NCBI GenBank assembly: GCA_018609045.1
Contig: JABAYK010000020.1
Coordinates: 15,682 to 56,313, forward strand
Reading direction: 5' to 3'
DNA: 40,632 nucleotides
From: Flavobacteriales bacterium
Lineage (GTDB): Bacteria; Bacteroidota; Bacteroidia; Flavobacteriales_G; Salibacteraceae
Part shown: piece after piece, positions 1-7,585 of the stretch
Position numbering within the stretch: position 1 is the stretch's first letter
Layout of the letters: each line of letters begins with the position of its first letter
The notes under the pieces: generated by a model
What the model saw: the letters and a program-made list of their open reading frames with translations, nothing else
Told to the model about the DNA's origin: nothing
Databases searched by the model: none
Translations under genes and position numbers: made by a program

Positions 1-656
1 AAGGACCCGATATTGAATTATTTCTAAATGATGAGAGGTTTGTTTTTGGAGGCTTAACAAATGAGAATCCTATTCTAAGAGCCAATCTTTTTGATGAAAA
101 CGGAATTAATACTGTTGGTACAGGTTTAGGTCATGACATTGTTGCGGTATTGGATGAAAATACAGCAAATGCTATGGTATTAAATGATTTTTACGAATCA
201 AATTTAAACTCCTATCAAAGTGGCACAATTAATTATCAATTGCCCGAATTAGCAGAAGGAAGACATACTTTAAAGTTAAAAGCTTGGGACGTTCACAATA
301 ATTCTGGTGAGGCAGAATTAGAGTTTATTGTTGCTAAAAATCAAGACTTAGAAATAGAAAATTTACTAAACTATCCAAACCCATTTACAACAAACACCTC
401 ATTTTATTTTGATCACAACCAACCGGGTCAAAGTCTGCAGGTAAGGTTACAGGTTTTTACAGTTTCAGGTAAACTTGTAAAAACTATAGATGGATTTTAC
501 TATTCTGAAGGATTTAGAGCTGGACCTATTGGTTGGAATGGCAAAGATGAATTTGGAGACGAGATTGGTCGCGGTGTTTATGTTTACAAAGTTTCAGTTA
601 AAACACCAACAGGCAAATCAATAGAGAAATACCAGCGCTTAGTAATTTTAAACTAA
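1..656 (+). CDS. porU: PorU, type IX secretion sortase, C-terminal part (5' end outside the window)
   Basis: The frame is open from the window edge (first full codon at base 3) to a TAA at 654-656, so only about the last 217 residues are present and no start codon should be assigned. PorU is the outer-membrane, gingipain-like peptidase that removes the C-terminal signal of type IX secretion (T9SS) cargo and attaches the protein to surface sugar. The visible part begins with a beta-rich segment typical of the family (FLNDE, GHDIVAVLDE, then an LPELAEGRHTL-like Ig strand) and ends with a T9SS-type C-terminal domain: YPNPF, G-x-GVYVYKV and a final KYQRLVILN. Many T9SS cargo proteins share that last domain, but the preceding segment and porV 70 bp downstream make PorU the best reading. 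The peptidase domain itself cannot be checked here. Confidence 0.85.
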   Translation, partial: GPDIELFLNDERFVFGGLTNENPILRANLFDENGINTVGTGLGHDIVAVLDENTANAMVLNDFYESNLNSYQSGTINYQLPELAEGRHTLKLKAWDVHNNSGEAELEFIVAKNQDLEIENLLNYPNPFTTNTSFYFDHNQPGQSLQVRLQVFTVSGKLVKTIDGFYYSEGFRAGPIGWNGKDEFGDEIGRGVYVYKVSVKTPTGKSIEKYQRLVILN

Positions 657-710
657 AATCAAACAATATGGTTTTTAACTATGCGTTTACCTACAACTTT
701 TAAATTAATT

Positions 711-718
711 TATATTTG
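711..718 (+). promoter_or_regulatory. Putative -7 element upstream of porV
   Basis: TATATTTG fits the Bacteroidota -7 consensus TAnnTTTG and ends 8 bases before the porV ATG. No clear TTTG sits 17-19 bases upstream, so this is a weak call. It suggests porV can be transcribed separately from porU. Confidence 0.4.
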
Positions 719-726
719 CCAAACAA

Positions 727-2091
727 ATGAAAATAATGCTCAAAAGCACAATAAAAATTCTTCTCGTTTTTTGTTCGGTTTTTGCCTTTAATCTGGCTCA
801 ATCTCAAAACATTGTATCTACATCATCAAACCTTATTGGTCAAGATAACGATTACAACGATTTACAATTAAATACAATCACAACAGCAGTTCCATTTTTA
901 ATGATAGCTCCAGATGCTAGAGGAGGTTCTATGGGAGATATTGGAGCAGCAACTTCACCTGATGCAAATTCAATTCATTGGAATGCATCTAAATTAGCTT
1001 TCGCTGAAAAAAGCATGGGAGTCTCCATGGCTTACACTCCGTGGTTAAGAAATTTGGTTCCTGATATTAGCCTTTCTTACTTGTCATTTTACAAAAAAAT
1101 CAGCGATAGACAAGCTTTTGGAACATCATTAAGATATTTTTCACTTGGAAATATTCAGTTCACCGATCAGTTTGGTCAGCAAACTCGTCAGTTTAATCCT
1201 AACGAATTTGCTATTGATGGAGCATATGCTCTAAAATTGTCTGAAAGATTTTCAGGAGGTGTTGCCTTAAGATATGTTTACTCTAATCTAACAGGAGGGG
1301 TTAATGTGGTTGGAGCAGATACCAAGCCAGGCCAATCTGTAGCCTTTGATTTATCAGGTTACTATGAGAATGATGATATGAGCGTTGGAGGAAAAGATTT
1401 AACAACAGCTTTTGGATTTAACTTCTCTAATATTGGGGCAAAAATGGCCTACTCTAATACTGCCAAAAGAGACTTTATTCCTCATAATATGAAGTTGGGT
1501 TCTAGAGCAACTGTAGATTTAGATGATTACAATTCTTTAACTTTTTCTTTCGATATCAACAAACTTTTAGTGCCAACTCCTCCAGTTTATAAAAGAGATT
1601 CTAATAATGCTATTGTTATTGGAGCTGATGGAAATTACGTTTTTGGCGCAGGAGCAGATCCTGATAGAGGAACTGCCAACGGAATTTTTGGGTCATTTAC
1701 AGATGCGCCAGGTGTAATTTTAAGAGACGCTGCCGGAAATCCAATCGAAAACCCAGATGGAACATATCAAGTAGATCCTGGAAGTGTTTTTAGAGAAGAA
1801 ATGAGAGAGTTTACCTTGGGTTTAGGAATGGAATATTGGTATGATGACCAATTTGCTGTAAGAGCAGGTTACTTTACCGAACATGTTACCAAAGGAAATC
1901 GTAAATTTTTTAGTTTAGGTGCAGGTTTAAGATATAATGTTTTCGCATTAGACTTTACCTATTTAATACCTGCGTACTTTAATTCTCAAAATATCGTTCA
2001 AAACTCACCTCTTCAAAATACCTTGAGGTTTACACTTACTTTCGATTTTGATGCATTTAAAGCTCAAAACGAAAATGAAGCGGTTAATTAA
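727..2091 (+). CDS. porV: PorV (LptO), T9SS outer-membrane shuttle protein
   Basis: 454 residues with an N-terminal signal peptide (basic start, hydrophobic stretch to about residue 26, then SQN). The mature protein is rich in alternating aromatic and polar beta strands (for example SLSYLSFYKKI, YALKLSERFSGGVALRYVYS) and ends in strands with a terminal aromatic pattern, as in FadL-like 14-stranded barrels. PorV binds the C-terminal signal of cargo leaving the SprA translocon and delivers it to PorU at the outer membrane, and the two genes are adjacent here as in many Bacteroidota. An alternative ATG lies three codons downstream (736). The stop overlaps the ispF start (TAATG), so porV and ispF are probably co-transcribed although functionally unrelated. 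Confidence 0.93.
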   Translation: MKIMLKSTIKILLVFCSVFAFNLAQSQNIVSTSSNLIGQDNDYNDLQLNTITTAVPFLMIAPDARGGSMGDIGAATSPDANSIHWNASKLAFAEKSMGVSMAYTPWLRNLVPDISLSYLSFYKKISDRQAFGTSLRYFSLGNIQFTDQFGQQTRQFNPNEFAIDGAYALKLSERFSGGVALRYVYSNLTGGVNVVGADTKPGQSVAFDLSGYYENDDMSVGGKDLTTAFGFNFSNIGAKMAYSNTAKRDFIPHNMKLGSRATVDLDDYNSLTFSFDINKLLVPTPPVYKRDSNNAIVIGADGNYVFGAGADPDRGTANGIFGSFTDAPGVILRDAAGNPIENPDGTYQVDPGSVFREEMREFTLGLGMEYWYDDQFAVRAGYFTEHVTKGNRKFFSLGAGLRYNVFALDFTYLIPAYFNSQNIVQNSPLQNTLRFTLTFDFDAFKAQNENEAVN

Positions 2092-2567
2092 TGAAACTTA
2101 GAGTAGGATTAGGTTATGATGTTCATCAATTAGCTGAGGGATATCCTTTATATGTTGGGGGCATTTTATTAGAATCTATAAAAGGAGCTGTTGGTCATTC
2201 AGATGCTGATGTTTTATTACATGCCATTTGTGATGCACTTTTAGGAGCGGCGGGAAAAAAAGATATAGGATTTTACTTTCCCAATACAGCCCAAGAGTTT
2301 AAAAATATAGATAGCAAAATTTTACTCTCTAAGGTTGTTGAAATTATTGAGCAAGATGGTTGGAAAATTAATAATGTAGACTCAACCTTAATTTTAGAAA
2401 CTCCTAAAATTAACCCTCACATAGATACGATGAAAGCTGTTTTGGCGCCAATTTTAAAAATAGACTCTTCAGAATTATCAATAAAAGCAACAACTTCAGA
2501 AAAACTGGGATTTGTTGGCGAAGAAAGAGGAATTCAAGCGCATGCCGTTGCTTTACTAATCCGGTAA
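2091..2567 (+). CDS. ispF: 2-C-methyl-D-erythritol 2,4-cyclodiphosphate synthase
   Basis: 158 residues, the normal length for IspF, the cytosolic trimer that cyclises CDP-methylerythritol 2-phosphate in the non-mevalonate isoprenoid pathway. Metal ligands are visible as D-V-H near residues 10-12 and in GHSDADVLLHAICDALLGA at about 35-53. The C-terminal KATTSEKLGFVGEERGIQAHA segment carries the conserved TTSE and nucleotide contacts. The ATG overlaps the porV stop by one base. Isoprenoids feed the undecaprenyl carrier used by mraY and murG later in the window, but the other genes of the pathway are not here. Confidence 0.96.
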   Translation: MKLRVGLGYDVHQLAEGYPLYVGGILLESIKGAVGHSDADVLLHAICDALLGAAGKKDIGFYFPNTAQEFKNIDSKILLSKVVEIIEQDGWKINNVDSTLILETPKINPHIDTMKAVLAPILKIDSSELSIKATTSEKLGFVGEERGIQAHAVALLIR

Positions 2568-2568
2568 A

Positions 2569-3060
2569 ATGGAAAAAATAGAACATAAGGTAACTTTAAC
2601 TAAGTTCAAATCAATAACTGAACTAAATAAACCAGACCAAGATTTGGTAAACCTTGCTATTGAAGCCACCCAAAATGCTTATGCTGTTTATAGCGGATTT
2701 CATGTTGGAGCTGCCTTATTACTTTCAAACAATCAAATAATTACCGGAACCAACCAAGAAAATATTGCTTATCCATCAGGACTTTGTGCTGAAAGAGTAG
2801 CTGCATTTTCGGCAAAATCAAATTTTCCAAAAGAAAAAATTTTAACTATTGCCATTGCTGCAAAAAGTGAAAAGGCAAAAGTGGTTGATGCTGTAGCTCC
2901 ATGTGGCTCTTGTCGCCAGGCTTTGATAGAATATGAACTTCTTGATAAACAAGATATTAGAATTATTTTAACCAATGATGATGATGAAGTTTATATCGTA
3001 AATTCTGTAAAGGATTTGTTGCCATTTTTTTTCAATTCAAAAGCCGTTAAAGGCAGTTAA
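2569..3060 (+). CDS. cdd: Cytidine deaminase
   Basis: 163 residues, a homotetrameric-type cytidine deaminase of pyrimidine salvage (cytidine or deoxycytidine to uridine or deoxyuridine). The zinc and catalytic motifs are clear: CAER at about residues 68-71 (zinc Cys and proton-shuttling Glu) and PCGSCRQ at about 106-112 (two zinc Cys). The substrate-binding NQENIAYPSG segment is also present. It starts one base after the ispF stop, so it is part of the same transcript. It is somewhat longer at the N-terminus than the ~130-residue Bacillus enzyme, with a charged leader of about 25 residues. Confidence 0.94.
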   Translation: MEKIEHKVTLTKFKSITELNKPDQDLVNLAIEATQNAYAVYSGFHVGAALLLSNNQIITGTNQENIAYPSGLCAERVAAFSAKSNFPKEKILTIAIAAKSEKAKVVDAVAPCGSCRQALIEYELLDKQDIRIILTNDDDEVYIVNSVKDLLPFFFNSKAVKGS

Positions 3061-3081
3061 ACATCTCCTTTGCTTTAGGGT

Positions 3082-3111
3082 TTTATTCATGGTTGTTTTA
3101 TCTTAATTTTG
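3082..3111 (+). promoter_or_regulatory. Putative promoter of the pdhA-pdhC operon
   Basis: TAATTTTG at 3104-3111 matches TAnnTTTG exactly. An 18-base spacer separates it from TTTA at 3082-3085, one mismatch from the TTTG -33 box. The pdhA ATG is 31 bases downstream. Confidence 0.55.
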
Positions 3112-3142
3112 CGACCCTTATTTTATAAAACTGATTTTTTAC

Positions 3143-4162
3143 ATGGCTAAATCAAATACAGTTACCAAGAAAAAAGAAAAGTTCTCGAAAGAAACTTATT
3201 TAAAGTGGTATGAATCAATGCTGTTAATGCGAAGATTCGAAGAAAAGGCAGGGCAACTATATACAATGCAAAAATTTGGAGGCTTTTGCCACCTTTATAT
3301 TGGGCAAGAAGCCATTGTTGCTGGTGCTGCATCTGCAGTAAAAAAAGAAGATAAACACATCACAGCATATAGAGATCATGCTCATCCTCTTGGGTTTGGA
3401 ATGGATCCAAAATATGTAATGGCCGAACTTTATGGAAAAGCTACAGGCTGCTCAAAAGGCAAAGGTGGTTCCATGCATATGTTTGACAAAACCATAAACT
3501 TTATGGGAGGTCATGGTATTGTTGGAGCTCAAATCCCAATGGGCGCAGGTATTGCTTTTGCAGAAAAGTATAACAAAACCAAAAATGTTGTTTTATGCTC
3601 AATGGGAGATGGTGCAGTAAGACAAGGTGCCTTGCATGAAACTTTCAACATGGCCATGAATTGGAAATTACCAGTAATATTTATTATTGAAAATAACAAT
3701 TATGCTATGGGTACTTCTGTTGAAAGAACTACTAATATGGCAGATCTTTCAACCTTAGGGCTTTCTTACGGAATGCCAAGCGAAGTGGTAAATGGAATGA
3801 GATGTGAAGATGTTCATATTGCCATTGAAAATGCTGCTGAAAGAGCTAGAAAAGGCGACGGTCCAACCTTATTAGATATTAGAACCTACAGATATAAAGG
3901 TCATTCTATGAGCGATCCTCAAAAGTATAGAAGTAAAGATGAGGTTGCTAAATACAAAGATCAGGACCCATTAACTTCTGTATTGAATACTATTTATGAG
4001 AATAAATATGCTACAGAAGCTCAAATTAAAGAAATTGGAAATCGGGTAAAAGCACAAGTTGAGGAATCAGTAAAATTTGCAGAAGAATCTCCATTACCTG
4101 ATGCTAGCGAATTATACAAAGATGTTTATATGCAAGAGGATTACCCTTTTGTAATGGATTAA
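3143..4162 (+). CDS. pdhA: Pyruvate dehydrogenase E1 component, alpha subunit
   Basis: 339 residues, the usual size of an E1-alpha. It decarboxylates pyruvate on thiamine diphosphate and hands the acetyl group to the E2 lipoyl arm. The ThDP-binding motif runs from GDGAVRQG to ENNNYAMGTS (about residues 155-190), preceded by the conserved YRDHAHPLGFG and KGGSMHMF segments. The phosphorylation-loop-like YRYKGHSMSDP is at about 250-260. Only the alpha chain is here; an E1-beta gene must lie elsewhere, as is common when alpha and E2 are paired in Bacteroidota. It is followed 27 bases later by the E2 gene. The nearby korAB encodes a ferredoxin-linked 2-oxoacid route. Confidence 0.93.
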   Translation: MAKSNTVTKKKEKFSKETYLKWYESMLLMRRFEEKAGQLYTMQKFGGFCHLYIGQEAIVAGAASAVKKEDKHITAYRDHAHPLGFGMDPKYVMAELYGKATGCSKGKGGSMHMFDKTINFMGGHGIVGAQIPMGAGIAFAEKYNKTKNVVLCSMGDGAVRQGALHETFNMAMNWKLPVIFIIENNNYAMGTSVERTTNMADLSTLGLSYGMPSEVVNGMRCEDVHIAIENAAERARKGDGPTLLDIRTYRYKGHSMSDPQKYRSKDEVAKYKDQDPLTSVLNTIYENKYATEAQIKEIGNRVKAQVEESVKFAEESPLPDASELYKDVYMQEDYPFVMD

Positions 4163-4189
4163 TTAAGAACTTAAAACAATCATATAAAA

Positions 4190-5452
4190 ATGGCTGAAGT
4201 TGTAAGAATGCCAAAATTAAGTGATACCATGACCGAGGGTGTGGTAGCAGAATGGCATAAAAAAATTGGAGACCAAGTTGAATCAGGTGAAGTTTTAGCT
4301 GAAATTGAAACAGATAAAGCCACCATGGAATTTGAATCTTTTCAAGATGGTGTTTTATTACATATCGGAATAGAAAAAGGAACAACAGCTGCTGTAGATT
4401 CAATATTGGCTATTTTAGGAGAAGAAGGGGAAGATATATCTTCAATTTTGGAAGCTGAGAAGACTGGAGGTAATACTCCGAAAGAATCACTAAAAGCAGA
4501 AGCTCCTGTGGCGCAAAAAGAAAATAAACCTGCTGCACCTGTTGCAGAACCCAAGCCTTCACCTGCTCCTACTACTGACCACAAAGCTGTTCACTCAAAT
4601 GAAAATGGAAGGGTAAAAGCATCTCCATTAGCAAAAGCACTAGCCAAGGAAAAGGGTATTGATATTAATGCAGTTCATGGTTCAGGTGACGGAGGCAGAG
4701 TAATAAAAAGAGATGTTGACGAGTATACACCATCGGCGTCAAATTCATTCCCTAGTGCATCTATTGGTGTTGAAAGCTATACCGAGGAGCCTGTTTCTCA
4801 AATGAGAAAAGTAATTGCCAGTAGATTAGCTGAAAGTAAATTTACAGCTCCCCACTTTTATCTTACGCTAGATATTGACATGGACAATGCCATATCTTCT
4901 CGCAAAACCATGAATGCTTCTGGTGATGTCAAAGTTTCTTTTAACGATATGGTTGTAAAAGCTACAGCTTTAGCTTTAAAGAAAAACCCGAAAGTTAATT
5001 CCTCTTGGTTAGGAGATAAAATAAGATATAACGAGCATGTAAATATTGGAGTTGCTGTTGCAGTAACCGATGGTTTATTGGTTCCAGTTGTGCGTTTTGC
5101 AGATACAAAAGGTTTTGCTCAAATTGGAGCAGAGGTTAAAGACTTTGCCGAAAGAGCAAGAAATAAAAAACTTCAACCAGAAGATTGGGCAGGAAATACC
5201 TTTACAATTTCTAACTTAGGAATGTTTGGTATTGAGGAGTTTACGGCCATAATTAATCCGCCAGATTCATGCATTTTGGCAGTAGGAGGAATAAAGCAAG
5301 TACCTGTTGTAAAAAATGGAAACGTTGTTCCTGGAAACGTTATGAAAGTAACCCTTTCTTGTGATCATAGGGTTGTTGATGGAGCTTCAGGTGCGGCATT
5401 TTTGCAAACCTTAAAAGGTTTCTTAGAAAACCCTGTTACTATGCTGGTTTAA
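4190..5452 (+). CDS. pdhC: Pyruvate dehydrogenase E2, dihydrolipoamide acetyltransferase
   Basis: 420 residues with the standard E2 order. A single N-terminal lipoyl domain has the lipoylated lysine in ETDKATMEF (about residue 43). A Pro/Ala/Lys-rich linker (about 95-140) follows. A peripheral subunit-binding domain (ASPLAKALAKEKGIDI...GSGDGGRVIKRDV, about 143-180) binds E3 and/or E1. The C-terminal catalytic domain ends in SCDHRVVDGASGA, with the catalytic His-Asp. It forms the core of the complex that moves acetyl groups to CoA. It follows pdhA and ends in a convergent overlap of 14 bp with the minus-strand glycosyltransferase. Confidence 0.94.
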   Translation: MAEVVRMPKLSDTMTEGVVAEWHKKIGDQVESGEVLAEIETDKATMEFESFQDGVLLHIGIEKGTTAAVDSILAILGEEGEDISSILEAEKTGGNTPKESLKAEAPVAQKENKPAAPVAEPKPSPAPTTDHKAVHSNENGRVKASPLAKALAKEKGIDINAVHGSGDGGRVIKRDVDEYTPSASNSFPSASIGVESYTEEPVSQMRKVIASRLAESKFTAPHFYLTLDIDMDNAISSRKTMNASGDVKVSFNDMVVKATALALKKNPKVNSSWLGDKIRYNEHVNIGVAVAVTDGLLVPVVRFADTKGFAQIGAEVKDFAERARNKKLQPEDWAGNTFTISNLGMFGIEEFTAIINPPDSCILAVGGIKQVPVVKNGNVVPGNVMKVTLSCDHRVVDGASGAAFLQTLKGFLENPVTMLV

Positions 5453-6485
5453 TAAAATTTTGAAATTCAAAGTATAAATTTCTATCAATTTTTAAAGGCT
5501 CGATATTCTGAAAAATATCGAGCCTTTTTTTTGTTAAGCTTTTTTGAGAAACAAAAACTTGGTTGTTTTTTTTTGATAAATATTTGGCCAAATAAATCTG
5601 CTCAGGTTGTCCAGGGGTAGGAATAAAAATACATTTACATCCTAAGTAACCCAAATCCATAATGCTAGAGTATCCGCTTCTGCAAATTACAATAGCACCA
5701 GATGATAAGATTGGAATTAGAGTTTCAGCCTTTACTACTCCAAACTCTTTGTGTTTTTCGTTTTTTGATAAAGACTTAGTATTGCCTAAAATATTCATAT
5801 TCTTTTCAGAAAAATATGGGTGGCTTAATACCAATTCGTGAAGTTTTGTTCTTTGAGGGTCTGGTCCTGAAAGAAGTAAATTGAAGCCCTCAAAATCTTT
5901 TTGGAGATCGTTTTTATGAAAACTAAAATGACTCAAAAACCCAATTTTTTTTACTTTTTCTTTTAAGTGTTTTGGACTGTTTGAAAGACGATCGCTTAAA
6001 TTTATTTCATCATTATCTGGAACCCAAATTTCATCAAAATTCCGCATCCATTTTTCTAGTTGACTTTGAAAAAGGCCCTTTAAAATGGGGAATCTTGGTT
6101 TTAATTGATGCGTAATTAAAACCGATTTAATTTCAGGATGATAAATACCATATCTATTGTCAGAAATTATAAGTTGTGGCTTTTCAATTTCTGTAATTTC
6201 TAAAAGCTTGTCATGCTCAATATTCTTTGCATGGATAAACTTGGGTAATTGTGTGGCAATAGATAAAGATTGGCCTCTATTATTAGCTGCTATTTTTATT
6301 TCTAATCCTCCTAAATCATAAGATTTAATGGATGGAAAATTTGTTTTTAAAAACTCTAATGAACTTCCATTGCCAACAAAAACTACTTCATAGTTTTTAT
6401 CTAAAAATTCATAAACCAAGGGTATGCATCTTGTTGCATGACCTAATCCCCAATTTAGGGGCGATATAATTACCTTTTGTTTTAT
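5439..6485 (-). CDS. MJ1255/MurG-like glycosyltransferase with an apparent non-canonical start
   Basis: Glycosyltransferase of the GT-B, MurG-like type (TIGR00661/MJ1255-like). The C-terminal donor-binding part shows ICRSGYSSIMDLGYLG, then IPTPGQPEQ, the usual sugar-nucleotide site. The first ATG/GTG/TTG in frame is a TTG at 6417-6419. Reading further upstream in the same frame gives VIISPLNWGLGHATRCIP joined directly to LVYEFLDK, and this is the conserved N-terminal nucleotide-sugar loop of the family, so the protein must start upstream. No ATG, GTG or TTG exists before the in-frame TGA at 6501-6503. The likeliest start is an ATA at 6483-6485 (348 residues) or ATT/ATA at about 6465-6470. A TAAGTTTG box at 6502-6509 on this strand agrees with a start there. 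The acceptor sugar or lipid is unknown. Confidence 0.75.
   Translation of the reverse strand: MKQKVIISPLNWGLGHATRCIPLVYEFLDKNYEVVFVGNGSSLEFLKTNFPSIKSYDLGGLEIKIAANNRGQSLSIATQLPKFIHAKNIEHDKLLEITEIEKPQLIISDNRYGIYHPEIKSVLITHQLKPRFPILKGLFQSQLEKWMRNFDEIWVPDNDEINLSDRLSNSPKHLKEKVKKIGFLSHFSFHKNDLQKDFEGFNLLLSGPDPQRTKLHELVLSHPYFSEKNMNILGNTKSLSKNEKHKEFGVVKAETLIPILSSGAIVICRSGYSSIMDLGYLGCKCIFIPTPGQPEQIYLAKYLSKKNNQVFVSQKSLTKKRLDIFQNIEPLKIDRNLYFEFQNFIKPA
5494..5532 (+). terminator. Strong intrinsic terminator of the pdhA-pdhC operon, inside the convergent gene
   Basis: A perfect 14-bp stem (5494-5507 with 5514-5527) closes a 6-base loop and is followed by an unbroken T run to 5532 on the plus strand. It lies about 40 bases after the pdhC stop and entirely within the coding sequence of the minus-strand glycosyltransferase. 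On the minus strand no good T run follows, so it is directional. Confidence 0.85.
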
Positions 6486-6501
6486 TTTAAAGCCTTTACT
6501 T

Positions 6502-6519
6502 CAAACTTAATTAATTTTG
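6502..6519. promoter_or_regulatory. Divergent -7 elements for the glycosyltransferase (minus) and trmB (plus)
   Basis: TAAGTTTG on the minus strand (6509 to 6502) and TAATTTTG on the plus strand (6512-6519) both fit TAnnTTTG and are separated by two bases. The plus-strand box is 15 bases before the trmB ATG. The minus-strand box places the glycosyltransferase transcript start near 6495, upstream of the proposed ATA start. No convincing -33 partner was found for either. Confidence 0.5.
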
Positions 6520-6534
6520 CCGCCACTTTAGAAA

Positions 6535-7218
6535 ATGGCAAAAAAGAAGTTAATCAGATTTAAAGATATGGAGGGGTTTCCAAATGTAGCCCAACCCTCC
6601 ATGAATGATTTTTGGGAAGAAGATTTTAAATTGAAGGGCAAGTGGAAAAGCCATTTTTTTCAAAACAACAATCCGTTAGTTTTAGAATTGGCATGTGGAA
6701 AGGGAGAATACACTGTAAACATGGCCAAAAAATATCCTTATAAAAACTTTTTGGGTATTGATATTAAAGGGGCTAGAATTTGGTACGGTGCTTCAAAAGC
6801 AATTGAAGAAAATATTGAAAATGCAAAATTCTTAAGAACCCGAATTGATTTTTTAGACAAACTATTTGATGAGCATGAAGTTGATGAAATCTGGATAACT
6901 TTTCCAGACCCTCAACCGCAAGAAAGTAGGGGGCGAAAAAGGTTGACCTCACCAATGTTTATCGATAGGTATAAAAAGATTTTGACCAAAGGTGGCGAAA
7001 TGCATTTAAAAACTGATGCAGACTCTTTCTTTGATTATACCCTTAAGCAAATAGAAGAAAATAACTTTCCCATCATCAATAAGTTTTCCGATGTTTACCA
7101 TCAAGTGGATGAAATTCCCGAAGAGCTAAATCATTTGTATACAGTTAAAACTCATTACGAAAGAATTTTCTCAGCCAAAGGACATACGATTAAATACGTT
7201 TCTTTTAAGATAAATTAA
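6535..7218 (+). CDS. trmB: tRNA (guanine46-N7)-methyltransferase
   Basis: 227 residues. TrmB transfers a methyl group from S-adenosylmethionine to G46 in the tRNA variable loop. The SAM-binding motif LELACGKGEYTVNMA is at about residues 44-58, then LGIDIKGARIWYGA (acidic ribose contact) and the catalytic ITFPDPQP at about 121-128. RKRLTSPMFIDRY and the C-terminal TVKTHYERIF segment (usually TxYE) are also TrmB hallmarks. The conserved Arg/Lys-rich loop is present and the length is normal. It overlaps the next gene by one base (TAATG), so they are co-transcribed. Confidence 0.92.
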   Translation: MAKKKLIRFKDMEGFPNVAQPSMNDFWEEDFKLKGKWKSHFFQNNNPLVLELACGKGEYTVNMAKKYPYKNFLGIDIKGARIWYGASKAIEENIENAKFLRTRIDFLDKLFDEHEVDEIWITFPDPQPQESRGRKRLTSPMFIDRYKKILTKGGEMHLKTDADSFFDYTLKQIEENNFPIINKFSDVYHQVDEIPEELNHLYTVKTHYERIFSAKGHTIKYVSFKIN

Positions 7219-7559
7219 TGGCATATCAAGAGCGAGATTTCTTTAAAATGGTTTGGGATGTTGTTCGCTTAATTCCCGAAGGTAGAGTTACCTCTTACGG
7301 AGCAATTGCTAAGTATTTAGGCTCTGCAAGGTCTTCAAGAATGGTTGGTTGGGCAATGAACGCATCGCATACTTCCAACCCGCCAGTGCCTGCCCAAAGA
7401 GTGGTAAATAGAAATGGTATTTTAACTGGAAAGAACTTTTTTAGTCATCCATTAGAAATGCAAATTCGATTAGAAAACGAAGGCATAAAGGTGATTGATG
7501 ATAAAATCCAAAATTTTAAAGAAATATTTTGGGACCCAAACGAAGAACTTAAACTTTAA
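7218..7559 (+). CDS. Alkyltransferase-like (ATL) DNA-base-damage protein, MGMT family
   Basis: 113 residues covering only the C-terminal DNA-binding half of O6-methylguanine-DNA methyltransferase. It shows the helix-turn-helix segment IPEGRVTSYGAIAKYLG with the Tyr and Arg that flip the base (about residues 19-35), and VGWAMNAS. The active-site motif PCHR is replaced by PAQRVVN (about residues 58-64), so the alkyl-accepting cysteine is absent and direct repair is not possible. Characterised ATL proteins bind O6-alkylguanine and direct the lesion to nucleotide excision repair. That role is an inference here. It follows trmB with a one-base overlap. Confidence 0.82.
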   Translation: MAYQERDFFKMVWDVVRLIPEGRVTSYGAIAKYLGSARSSRMVGWAMNASHTSNPPVPAQRVVNRNGILTGKNFFSHPLEMQIRLENEGIKVIDDKIQNFKEIFWDPNEELKL

Positions 7560-7585
7560 CGCAAGTTAATTGTGATATAACAACT

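Noticed and set aside
150..656. A separate 168-residue protein starting at TTG 150
   Set aside because: The same frame is open to the window edge and carries conserved PorU residues upstream, so it is the end of a longer gene.
5439..6419. Glycosyltransferase starting at TTG 6417-6419
   Set aside because: It removes the conserved NWGLGHATR loop, which reads in frame upstream.
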